Of a DNA stretch of 64,000 bases, positions 35,810-47,372 are shown in pieces. Under the pieces are notes generated by a model. The model was given only the letters and a program-made list of their open reading frames with translations. It was not told the origin of the DNA and made no database searches. Origin of the DNA: Neurospora tetraspora (taxonomy: Eukaryota; Ascomycota; Sordariomycetes; Sordariales; Sordariaceae); contig NW_026944389.1 in the NCBI RefSeq assembly GCF_033439725.1, positions 1,426,001 to 1,490,000 on the forward strand. The letters are read 5' to 3'. The position numbers and the translations under genes were made by a program. How positions within the stretch are numbered: position 1 is the first letter of the stretch; every line of letters begins with the position of its first letter.

Positions 35810-38150
35810 ATGCGTGGACACTTCTGGGCCGTCCCGGCCGTACTGGCCGCCGTCATTGACTCGGCCGCTTCCAAGCCAGTCACCACCACAACGGCCAGCC
35901 CAACTGTCCCTACCAGTGAGCCTTGTGCCATTGTGAGCAGCTCATGGGCTACCCAGAAGGCCGCCAACCCGGCAGGTGAGTTGAAATATCGACAAACTAT
36001 CTTCGAGAACGTAAGCTGACAGACATCAAGCTACCCCGACTGTGGCAGCAGCTCTTGCTTACGAGTGTCTGAACTCGATCCCTCTCGGAAAGGCTGCCGC
36101 CATCGAGCTCGTGGATTCGCTCAGGCCCTACCTCGACTGGCAGAGTGACTCGGCCTACAAGGCCAAGCCGCCCAGGGAGTACCCTTACCCGGGTTACGAT
36201 CTCTTCGGCGCTCTTGACAACGTCAAGGCCAAGCTGCAGGCGGACAAGTACGCCAACGAGTACCAGTTCCAGCAGGAGCTGTACACCACCGTCTGGGGCC
36301 CCGGCCACGACGGCCACTTCGTCTTCTACCCGGACGCCCTGACGCGGGTCTTTGAGTGGCGCCGCCAGCGCTCCCTGGTGTCCATCAGCGAGGATGGCAA
36401 GTCCCTACCCGTCATCAAGGTGTACGAGGACGTCCTCGCCAACCCCAAGACCGCCTCCGTCGTCAAGCTGATCAACGGCATCGACGCCGCCACCTATCTG
36501 GCCAAGACCATCGACGCCGCCGGCTTCAGCCAGGACCCCGACGCCAACTACAACTCCATGTTCTACCAGAAGGCCACCTTCGCCAACAGCGGGTCTACCG
36601 GCTACTTCGCCAACGGCGGCCGCATCCGGTACATCTACCAGGGCGCCAACACCACGCTGACCTTCGCCAACGGCACCAGCTTGACTCTCGAGAACCAGGC
36701 GGCCGTCAAGGCCGACATGACGGGCGTCACCTCGGGCGCGGCCTACTACGCCAAGTTCTGCGACCCCAACGGCGTCTCCACCGTCGCAAGCACGGAGTCC
36801 GCCGCCGCCGCTCCCGCAGCGAACGTCCCCGGCTATCCCAAGCCGGTGATCATCACCTCCGACGCCGTCGTATCCGGCTACTTCCTCGAAGGCGCGGGTT
36901 ACGAAGACGTAGCCGTGATCGCCCTCCTCGCCTTCGAGTCCAACTCCATCGCCGAGTTCCAAGCCGTCGTGCAGGATTTCATCGCCGAGGCCGTAGCAGC
37001 CGGCAAAACAAAACTAATCGTCGATTTCCAGAACAACGGCGGCGGCTACATCCTCCAGGGTTACGACTTCTTCCGCCAGTTGTTCCCCTCCATCGTCCAA
37101 GACGGCTACTCCCGGTGGAAGGAAACCGATCCCTACAACGCCATGGCCCAAATCGTCAGCGACCGCGTCGCCGGCATCAATCCCTATACCAACCCCGACG
37201 GCGACCTAGTAGAGGACTACGAGTCCTCGTTCAACTACCGCTACGACCTCAACCTGACCAACCAACCCTTCCGCTCCTTCGACGCCAAATTCTCCCCGCA
37301 TGTCTACCAGGGAACCAAATACACCAACCTGATGCGCTGGGACCTCAACGACAACCTGACCACCACCAACTCCACCTACGGCATGGGCATCGAGATCACC
37401 GGCTACGGCTCGCTCAACCCCTCGGCCGTGTCCCAACCTTTTGACTCCGAAAACATCGTCATCCTCTACGACGGCGTGTGCGCCTCCACCTGCACTCTCG
37501 CCTCCGAGTTTTTGCGAGTCCAAGCAGGCATCCAATCCATCGCCATGGGCGGCCGTCCCAACCACCGCAATCTGATCCAAGGCGTCGGCGGCGTCAAGGG
37601 CGCCCAAGTCCTGCAGTATCGCAACATTTACTCGTACGCTCAGAAGTACCTCCCCCTCGCCAAGACCGAATCCCAAAGGGAAGCTCTCTCCCAGTTTTCT
37701 GACCTACCCATCAACCGGAGTTCCTCGGCGGCCGTCAACGTGCGCGACCAGATCCTGCGGGATCACGTCAACGACGGCACGCCCGCGCAGTTCGTGGTGG
37801 AGGAGAGCGAGTGTCGCTTGTTTTGGACGCTGGATATGGTTAGGGATGTGAGCGCTGTGTGGAAGCGGGCGGCGGATGTGGCTTTTAACAAAGGAAAATG
37901 CAACGTTGGTGGGATTAAGCCTGGTAAGGGCAAGGGACCTAAGCCTACGAATCCGGGTCATGGTAATGGTAATGGTGGTGGACGGCCGGGAGCCGGTAAG
38001 GGCAATGGGAAGGGTGGAAAGAGATTGTCGGAGATTGTGAGGGAGGAGGAGTCGAAGATGGGTGTGTCGAGCTTTGGTGGAAAGGGAGGTAAGACGCAGC
38101 AGCAGATTGAGGATTGGGAGGCTGTTTATCGGTTGCAGGTTATTCCTTGA
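35810..38150 (+). CDS. Secreted S41-family peptidase-like protein
   Basis: Exons 35810-35975 and 36031-38150 (55-nt intron with a GCTGAC branch point) give 761 residues. The N-terminus MRGHFWAVPAVLAAVIDSAAS looks like a secretion signal. The central region has features of fungal S41/tail-specific peptidases: LIVDFQNNGGGYILQGYDFF, then YDGVCASTCTLASEF with the likely nucleophile Ser near 540 in CASTC. Several N-x-S/T sites suggest glycosylation. The last 100 residues include a Gly/Lys/Asn/Pro-rich linker (GKGKGPKP, GNGNGGGRPGAGKGNGKGGKR) unlike a typical peptidase. Many fungi carry several such S41 proteins of unknown substrate. The exon codon use is strongly GC-ending. Confidence 0.85.
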
Positions 38151-38991
38151 ATCGGGGTAAGATGTTTTGGATATGAAGAATTGGATAAGGGAAGGGGACG
38201 GTGTTGTATATATGAAGAGGGGAGTACTTCTTTGTATAAGCGAACTGCGTACATAGTGATACCCAAAGACAATGAACAGCACGATGCTAACTTGCCCATT
38301 GTTGTGAAGTGTGAATAGAGAGGTGACTCGATGTATCACTGGATACCGAGCAACAAGGATCGCTTTTTTACCTTGTCGAACCTGCGCTGCTTCACATTGT
38401 CATTGTTCATCAGGGGACGAACAAATGTGATCGTCAGTGCTGGAGACGTGATGTTGAAACTGAAGTGTCGTGTCGCCAAAGATCTGCCCGGTCTTTATCT
38501 TGATGTGTTAGTCACGTGACGTCTTCCGGCTGGCTCAAAACACAGAAGAAATGCATCCAAGATATCACAAGATTCAAGTTCAAAAAAGACAAAGCACATT
38601 GCACAAATAGACATGCGTTGTTGTAATCAAGTGTGACTTTTAAGTCGTCTATCATCTAGAACATCATGCATCTCTTTCGTAATATCCACGTTGGGTATCC
38701 TCCTTTTTTCCTCCATACGGGCCACACCATGAAGACATCAGAATGGACAGGACCATCTCGGGGGTCTCCAGTCCCCAACCGTTCCCAATCCTTGCCTCCC
38801 GGTCACCCAGTAGAACGATACGCTGCAACGGTCGTCACGCAAGAGAAATTATGATCTAAAAAGCTCATAACACCGAAGTAGACGCAAAACCCACGATGCC
38901 TGACCATGCAAACCGGACCCAGAAAAAGCAACTTTTGATCTCCGTTGACAAAGTGAAATCAGTCTTGTACCACCCATCAGCAACGAGTGAT
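38151..38991. other. Convergent intergenic region
   Basis: This contains the 3' flanks of the S41-type gene and eEF3. No gene is seen. Confidence 0.5.
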
Positions 38992-41900
38992 TTAGAAGTC
39001 GTCCTCGTCAGAGAAGACCTATTGAAAACGAGTTAGTGAACCTGTTGACAGAACATCAAGGGACAGTGGATTGTTAAACGTACCTCCTCACCACGCTTGC
39101 GGCGAGCCATACGCTCCTTCTTCTTCTTGCGGAGCTCGGCAGAAGAGAGCTTGGCCTTCTTCTTGGTGGAGACGATCTTGTTGCCCATGGCATCGAACTT
39201 GTCCTCCTCCTCGCCATCATCCTCCTTGAGGCGGGGACCAGAGCCCTGGCCCTGGACCCAGTTGTGGCCGGAAGGAGTCATCTTGCCGTCCAAGACAGCC
39301 CAGACTTCCTCAGTCAAGTCCTTGGTGAACTCGGCAGAGTGAGTAATGATGATGACACCACCCTCGAACTTCTTGAGGGCCTTGGAAAGGGCACCAAGAG
39401 AGTCACGATCGAGATAGTTGGTAGGCTCGTCAAGGACGATCAAGTGAGGACGCTGCCAAGAGCAGGCGGCAAGGACGACCTTGACACGCTGACCACCGGA
39501 GAGACCGCGCATGCGGGAGTGAGAAACAAGCTCGGCATCGAGACCGAAGTTGGCGCAGTGAGACTCGATCTCCTTGCGGACAAGGGGACGGAACTGACCG
39601 GAGGCGAGGGCCTCCTTCATATCGACATCGGCAACCATCTTCTGGTGAGAAGCGAGAAGCTCGTTACGGGGCAACCAAGCGTTGTCAGCGGTCATCATGG
39701 GGACCCAGCGCTCGTTCTTCATGCCAATGTTCTCGCCGAGGGCGAAAGAGCACTCGTACTCGTAGGAGTTCTTGAACTTTCTACGGCTGTGAATGCCAAT
39801 GACACGACGGGCAGTACCCTCGACCTTGAAAACCTTGTTCATGGCCTCCTCATCGGCCTCGGTGATGATCTTGTTGGCACGATCCATGGTCTCACGATCC
39901 TCACCAGTCTGGAAACGCCACTGGATGTACTCGGAGGGAGTCTTGTCGAGGTGGTTATCGATATGGGCGAAAGCGTGCTGCTTGATGTAGGCGATACGGA
40001 TGTTCTCGTGCTGGTAGATCTCACCTTCGGTGGGGATGAGCTCACCAGTGAGGACGTTGATGAGGGTGGACTTGCCGGCACCGTTGGGGCCAATGACGGC
40101 AATACGGGAGCCGAGCGAGCACTGGAAGGAGATGTTGGAGATCTGGGGCTTGGCAGTACCGGGGTACTGGAAGGACATCTTGGTGGCACGGAGAATGGCC
40201 TTGGCCTTGGTCTTGACACCCTCAAGGAAACCGGGCTCGGGGAAGGAGAACTCCATCTCGGAGGCACCGAGCTCGTAGTAGGACTTGGCAGAGGGGACAC
40301 GAGAGACGAAGTCCTTGAGGTTACCACGGTAACGCTTAAGCTTGAAGCGCTCGTAGTGGATAATGTGCTGGCAGACGTTGTCGAGGAAGCCAGAGTCGTG
40401 AGAAACGATGATGGAAGTGCAAGGGGAGCTCTTGAGGTAATCCTCGAGCCACTTAACGTTCTTGACATCCAAATGGTTAGTAGGCTCGTCGAGGAGAAGA
40501 ATATCGGGAGCCTCGAAGACGGCACGGCACAAGGCAAGCTTCATCTTCCAACCACCGGAAAGAGCAGAGATGTCGTTCTTGATCATGTCGGTGCTGAAGC
40601 CGAACTCAGCGAGCTTGGCCTCGACATCCTCGCGGGAGGTGTCGACACCAGCCTCCTTGAGCTTCTTCATGGTCCAGTCAATGGTGGTCATCTCAGTATC
40701 CTCGGAGTCAAGGTCGTGCTCAACGAAGACGGTCTTGACCTCGGACTGCTTGGGGAAACCCTCGACCTGCTCGTTGTTGATGGCGCGCATGAGGGTGGAC
40801 TTGCCGGAACCGTTGGGACCGCAAAGACCGTAGCGCTGGCCACGCTTGAGACGAAGGTGGGTCTGGTTGAGAAGAATCTTGGCACCGTAGGCAAGGGAGA
40901 AGGTGCAGTTGCAGAGATCCTCACCCTCCTCGTCGTCAGCCTCAGCCTCATCGGCCTCAGCGGCACCGGGGGTAGCCTTCTTGCGGAGGGCATCGGTGAG
41001 AGCCTCGGACTCAGCGTCACCAACGATGACAGTGAGGTAGGGCTTGACGGCCTCAGCCCAGATGGAGGACTCGGTGGCCTTCTCGTCGACAAGCTGACCG
41101 GCAACGGCGGCAACGTACTCGACAATGGGGGCGAACTTGTCGAAAGCAGAGGCGTACTTGCTGCCGAGGATCTCCTTGAGGTGGGCGAGGACGATGTTGA
41201 CATCACCGGGGTTCTGAGCCTCGGGGATCTTGCCGTCAACAACGTTACCGACACGGGTGAGGGTGTCGAGAGCCTGCTTGGTCTTCTCACGGGCCTCGGG
41301 ATCAGCGAGGTTGTCGTAGTTCTTCTGGAGACCGGGCATCATCTTGGGCAAGAAAGGAGCAACGATGTTGGGGTCGTCGACGAGCTTGCACATGTTGTCG
41401 ACAATGACAGCGGCCTTACGCTTGATGGCGGTGTCGCGCTCACCGAGACCACGATCAAGGAGAGGAACCATGAGGGCAAGAGTGGGCTCGGTGACCTCAG
41501 TGACGAAAGTGGTGGCACCGAGCAAGTGAACGGTCTCGGGGACGTTCTCGGGCTTGGCGATACACTTGATGAGCTCGGGAATGAAACGCTCGATATCGCG
41601 GTTGACGATAAGCTGGCAGAGCTTCTCCATGGTCTGGTAGGCGCGGTCCTTGACCTCCTTCTTGGTATCCCACATGGCCTCAGAGACGACGGGGATGAGC
41701 TCGGGGACACGGAGACCGAGCTGGACGGGGGCGGTGCGGATGAGGGTATCGATGAAGTCAAGGGCGGTCATCTTCTCGGGCCACTTCTGGGCGTTGCGGA
41801 TGGTGTCGATGAGGGGGTTGAGGGTGGCCTTGACAGCGTTGGGGTTGATGGCCTCGGCGATGGCAAGAGCGGCAGCAATGGCGGCGTTCTTGACAGCGGT

Positions 41901-42608
41901 GATCTTGTCACCAGCGGCAGCGAAGACGCTGGGGAGGAGGGAGATCAGGTAGGGCTCAACATGGGCGGAAACCTCGCTGTGCTGAGCGATAGCCTGGATG
42001 GCAGAAAGAGCCTTCTCGCGAGCGGTGGCATCCTTCTTGTTGGCGAGCTGCTTCTTGAGCGCCTCGACAGTCCTATTGGTGATTCACATGTTAGCACAGG
42101 GTTCTCCAAATTTTTGGTGTCTGTGTTTGTGCGTTGAGGGGATTGCCCGACTGGGACACTGGTGCCTGCATCGAATGCACAATGCTCATTCGACGTCGGT
42201 TCCTCCAATTCGGCACCGTAGTGCTGGGAGGCCACCACTGGTGACCGATCCTTCGGAGAGGCATTTGTGGTCCATGTCTTTCAGCACCAAACACAAAGCG
42301 AGGCCCCACTCCACTTTTGGCGGGGCGGGCACGCTTCGAGCGCTAAATGCGATGCTGAAATTTTTCCCAGCGCCAAGGCAGGCGCCATGGGAGGGCAATC
42401 GAGGGGCTGATGCGACCCAACAAAATTCAAGGGAAAATGTGAGGGAGTCTTACTTGACGGGGGTATCAAGGTCCTCGATGCGACCGTTGATGAAAGAGGC
42501 AACAGCTTGGGAAGCCTCCTTGACGGCATCGGCCTCGTTGGCGATGGTGAGCTTCTGCATGAGCTCATCAAGAACCTTGAGGCTCTGGGCGTTCTCCTTG
42601 GCGGACAT
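38992..42608 (-). CDS. tef3: Translation elongation factor 3 (eEF3)
   Basis: Fungal ABC-F ATPase that helps release deacylated tRNA from the ribosomal E site during elongation. Exons 42608-42454, 42072-39084 and 39018-38992 give 1056 residues, matching eEF3 length. Order: N-terminal HEAT repeats; first ABC domain with [19 protein letters not shown] and [11 protein letters not shown]; second ABC domain with GPNGAGKST, a chromodomain-like insert, [10 protein letters not shown] and [11 protein letters not shown]; then a basic tail ([27 protein letters not shown]) ending in the acidic FSDEDDF from a 27-nt last exon. Intron 1 is 381 nt with GTAAGA and a GCTAAC branch point, long for this window. 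Extreme codon bias indicates very high expression and creates a 957-codon antisense frame. Confidence 0.98.
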
Positions 42609-45600
42609 GATGACTGATTTGGTCGTGGAGTCGACTGAAAAAGTTGTTGTCTAGGTCGGAGATCAAAAAAGAACAAGTGCCGTCGGTCTGATCGAAGCAA
42701 GCGACTTGAATGGAAGAGTCGTGGAGGTTTTCGATGGAGGGTCGAAAAGGATTCCTGACTCGAGATCGGCTCTTCTGAAGAAGTCGCGCGAAGAAGTAAA
42801 AGACTGAGTGGAGGGCGTTCGCGGAGAACGAAACAGTCGGGTAGAAAAGAATGGAGGTCAAACCTGAGAAAAAAGGAAGAGGGAGGAGGGCAGTGGATGG
42901 GGCCGGGGGACGGAGCAAAATATTTAACCAAGTCCCTGTGGAGTGGTTTTGGCTGGGCGGCGGATTTTGCTGCAGGCGGCGACGGATGTGCGCACAGGCT
43001 TTTTTCGGTAGTCGCAACCTTTTCCAGCAGCAAAAAAAAGCTTGGGTCGGGTGTGGTGAAGTGGTTGAGGGATCCACTTGTATGGCGCTGGTGGAGGGGG
43101 GTAGAGGGGCTAAAGAGGGGGGGTCTGAGTCTAGGAGGCGGAGCGATTGGAGGGGCGTCGTGGCCGAAAGAAGTTTTTTCTCTTTCCCTTCACTCCGTCC
43201 GTCCAGTCTCTGGGCCAGGTTTTGCTGCAGCCTCTTTTCGTTCGCCGGCCAGGCAAGAACGGGAACCTGGACAACGTGGCCAGGGTTTTACAAACCCCCC
43301 AGCCCACGCAACCGGGTCCAATTCACTGACTTCACGGATTGGCATCACCAAATTTGGGATTTTTGCCTCTCGTCGGCTCTGCTACTATTACTTCATGTCT
43401 CTGGGGCAATCCCAGTTCTTCGGTCTGAACTCGGGCACTCTTGGCACTCTTCCAACTGAAGCAAAATGATCACAAGCGTCTGTGGTTGACAAGAATTCAA
43501 CGACTCCCTCTCTTTGCCCCTCCATTGATTGGCTCCAGGCCCAAACACGCTACCAGACATCCCTGCTTATCCTTGACGATCCCTGCTTATCTCTTTATCA
43601 GACGCCCCCACCATTCCTGATTTGGCCGTCGAGGAGGGCGGTGAGCCGGAGCGTTATGCAAAAGTTTGAGTGCTGGCCAGAAATTCACACTCGCCGTTGC
43701 CTCTGCATTGATTATCATCATCGTTCATGTCTGTCCGTTATTGGAGACCCTTCCTCGGCAAAAAGGGCCACGGCAAAAAGGGCCAAGCACTTCGAGTCCC
43801 AGACGCTCAGCATCAAACCTGTGTGGCAAGTTGATGGGGTTTGTTCGAGCGCACACTCCATCGCCAACGCCATGGCCGCCTTGGTGGGGCAGCGGTTTGA
43901 GCATCTGGATGGGAAAACAAGCAATGACAAGTGTCTCCCTGCTTCTTCACTGCAATCCATACCACCACCTTTGGTGTTTTTGTGTGTACATCGTACCAGG
44001 ACAGTTGAGGCGCGGCGGACTGTACAATGCAATTTCGGGGATAGGCCTCACAGAGGTTGGGGAATCACAAGCAGCACAGTGGACGTGGGATGGTGGGTGA
44101 GATGGATGATTTCGATAGAAGACATCAGCAACAGAAACCAGATCCGGATGCGACACACTCATCACCTTTGATCCGTATTCTGCCCAGAAAGTGTACAAAT
44201 TGGTACCCTTTACCAGCCTCAGATATGGTTGCACGCCGACGAGACTCATAAAGGACCAGTCCTTCTCTTGTTCTTTCTTTGCCACACAGAGTACTATGTA
44301 CGTTTCCTCGTTCATTCGTTGCCTTGACGACAATAATCCAGCTTATGGTACCTGTTGAGATTTGCCCACACAAGCCATCTGGCTAGAGATATCTTTGCCT
44401 CCCTACAAACGTTGCCACCGAGGCCAGTCTCTGCTGTCTGGGATTCTGACAAAGAAAAGCCAAAGGGTAAAACTTCGAGAACACTCCTCAAGTTGTTAGA
44501 GAGACGGGCCTCGTCCGTTTGTCATGTACTTCCCGGTACCTACCTCCTGCCTATCAAAGGTCAGCTCGCATCCCACATGTGCGTACGGGACCCGCTTCAT
44601 GCCATCCAGCGGGCAGCTGCGACACCTCACTTCTACCGACCTGAAGTCCATTCGTCCTCCAACCCCAATTTCCCATTACAGCACATTTTGGCCCTGCTTC
44701 TCTTTGCTGGACTCCGGCTGTGCAGCCACGTCTCTCACCGCATCTTTTCCTTCCAAACATCGTCCCTTTCTTACCATCGCGAATATCGATGATGCTCATG
44801 ATGAACACGTATACGGTACCCCTCTCTCTTACACATAGACACCCAAGTCGGGTCTGGCCCCTCCGTTCCCGTCTGCCAAAATCCGGGGCATACAACGATG
44901 CCTGCTAGCTCACGATAAACAATGCAGTGTCAACTTTTCTATGGGTCCTTGTTAAGGCACTGCGGCAGCTGTGGGGAAGGTGGAAGGGGGGGTCGGGAGA
45001 TTTCTTTTGCTGCTGCGTGTTGCATCTTTGCATGCTGACCTCAGACACTGCAGCAGTGCAGCGGTCTCGTTGCCCTACGGTCCCGTGGGTCCCTTTGCAC
45101 ATTTTTGTCCCTGGCAGGCTGCCGCGGCGGCAGGCAAGTGCGTCTCGGGCGGCAGGGCCTCTTTGTGTGTGCGTCTGTGTGCGCGGCACTGCGGTTCAGG
45201 CGTGTGCCAAGACCTCAAAGAGATACCCAGGGCCCAGGACTAGATGAGTCTTCGAGAATGTCTTGGCAAAGCCTTGTTGAAACTTTAGCCCAACGGGCTT
45301 TGTCTCGACCCCCCCAAGAACAAACTGACAAACGAGATGTTTCGGAACTTCCTCTTCCAGTATTCCTTCGATACCCGTCTCAAGCCGCAAGTCCGACCCG
45401 TGCAGTCTCGCCACCACGCCCGCCGTGCGCCGGAACGGGTACCATCACCGCTCCGGCCGACAACGACGCCATCCGGCTTTTATCAGGCAACATCAGGAGT
45501 GTTTGCCCCGGTATAGATCCGGCTTGGCCGAGAATATCGGGCGGTTGCGCCGGCGCCGCGAGTTGCGGTCCCGTGAACCATCACGAGGACTTCTCATTCG

Positions 45601-46416
45601 AAGAGCGATGGTGATTCACCTCTTCCTGTTCGTGTCGCCTTAATCTGGGTTTCGACCGAGGTGTCTCTCAAAGTCTATACTACCGGGTCTGGACAGCAAA
45701 GATGAAGGTTATCAAAGCTGGGAACTCATACGTAATCAGCCATCAAGGTCCTCAAACGACATACTTGCTGTCATAGGAGGCAATGCCTCTGACCTCTTCA
45801 AAAGAGGATTGGATAATCTACTGCAGCAGTCATCATGGACGCAGTTCTTAGACTAGACACTTGCGATTATCCACGAGTTGCCATGAAAGAAAAACCATTT
45901 TATCTACTTTCTCAGCAGATTAGCTTGCCCATGACACTACCTATCCATGACCGGCATATCTATCCTCTTGAGCGCCAGCCAGACGGATAGTCTCCTCTTC
46001 AGCTCTCTGGTGAATACCTTCTTACAAGAATTGGTGAAAAAGTTCCGAAGAATCAGTTTTGGGCTTCATTTGCCAAGAGACCGAGATATCCTGACGAACG
46101 CCTGCCTGCTGGAGTTCAAAGTTGAAGTATTCCAACCACGGAACATATGAATGACCGCAAAAACATACGTATGTGTATGTCACCTCAGGACTGTCAGTAA
46201 ATTGTCTGTCTTCGATTATTCAGCCCTCTCGAAACAGGCAGATTGGTATCGTTCTGCAAACACCCTTATCATACACCCCCCCCCCCCCCCCAATCCACCT
46301 AATTATACAGTCTCTGATGTCTCCTTATGTCGTAAAATCATTAAACTTCCTTCTCTCGTTCTTTCATTCCTCCCTGTATCCGCAGCATCAAAAACCTCCA
46401 TTCTTCAGTTTACTCC
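42609..46416. other. eEF3 promoter and long gene-poor interval (3.8 kb)
   Basis: The first 800 bases upstream of eEF3 are its promoter and leader, with pyrimidine tracts in the transcribed direction. The rest holds frames up to 229 codons on the plus strand (43482-44171), but that frame opens with GTG, has no recognisable domain and no plausible splicing. A poly(C) run of 16 lies at 46276-46291. I see no supported gene. Confidence 0.45.
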
Positions 46417-46846
46417 TTACTCCTGATGACTCTTACTAGCCGCCCCCTCCTTCTTCATCCACTCGCAGCCGGTAAGCTTGCCCGCCGTCTCCTCGACCGA
46501 TCCGTACCCCGACGCGGCCGGGTCGCGGCCCTCGGACGCCGCTTGTAGAGACGCCTTGGCGTGCGCCTTGTCTTGCTCGCCTGAGGTGGTCCAGGCGTGG
46601 GAGCCGGTGATGTTGCCGATTGCGGCCTGTCGCCGCAGGAAGCAATTGTTAGTATCCCAAAGAGCTAAGCTAGGTGGTTTAAAGGGCAGGCAGGGCAGAG
46701 GAGGGCAGAGGAGAAAGACGAACCTCAGCAGCGCCCTTGATGTACTCGGCGTGTCCGGCGATCATGCCGGGCTGGGGCTGGTTGGCGTTGGTGTTGGAAG
46801 AAGAAGGGTTGGTGTTGGTGTTGGTGTTCTGGTTGGAGGAAGACAT
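46417..46846 (-). CDS. Small CsbD-like protein
   Basis: Exons 46846-46724 and 46626-46417 give 110 residues; the 97-nt intron opens with the weaker donor GTTCGT but has an ACTAAC branch point and GCGACAG acceptor. The N-terminus is an Asn/Thr/Ser low-complexity stretch (NQNTNTNTNPSSSNTN). It is followed by two imperfect repeats of the CsbD/YjbJ type: GHAEYIKGAAEAAIGNITGS and GSVEETAGKLTGCEWMKKEG. In fungi such small hydrophilic proteins are often annotated as stress-related or as mismatched-base-pair/cruciform DNA recognition proteins. It is probably soluble; the molecular role is not settled. Confidence 0.8.
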
Positions 46847-47372
46847 CTTGGTGGTGGTTTTGGCTTTTGTTTGTTGACTGAGTGTATTTGGAGTATTGTT
46901 TTGGTAGTCTTTGATGTATACTTTGACGGATTTGGAAGAAGAAAATTGCGAATTGGGAAGAGGAGTGTTTTGTAGTTTGCGATTGCGATGCGAACTGAAC
47001 CGCCGCTGTGGAAAGGGAGGGTCTAATGATGACGTCGATTCGCTGACGTCACTGGGTACCTCTACGGCATCGGCATCTGCACCCCTGAGGCTCTCCGACA
47101 TCAACGGCACCATTCCGCTTCTTTAGAGACGGAGTGACATTGAGATTTTCGGTATTTCAAATCGAGGAACTGATATAGATCGATTTGAGATCATCGTGGT
47201 TGTGTTTGGATGTTTAAAGCATGGGCTAAGTTGCGGTCAATCAACATGGGAAGCAGCCACTTCATGCACGAGCTAGGTCTAGATCTAACTAATTCCCTCC
47301 CGTTCGAGAGGTTCACAATAATCGTAGCTCGTTCGAATCAATCTGGCGGTCTCGCCACTCACTTACATATAC
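46847..47372. other. Intergenic region
   Basis: This holds the promoter of the CsbD-like gene and the 3' flank of the laccase. No gene is seen. Confidence 0.5.

Noticed and set aside
39264-42137. 957-codon plus-strand frame opposite eEF3
   Set aside because: The composition is an artefact of the very biased eEF3 codons; the intron also interrupts any consistent gene model.
43482-44171. 229-codon frame in the intergenic region
   Set aside because: No ATG near the start, mixed composition without domain or signal, and no supporting splice sites.
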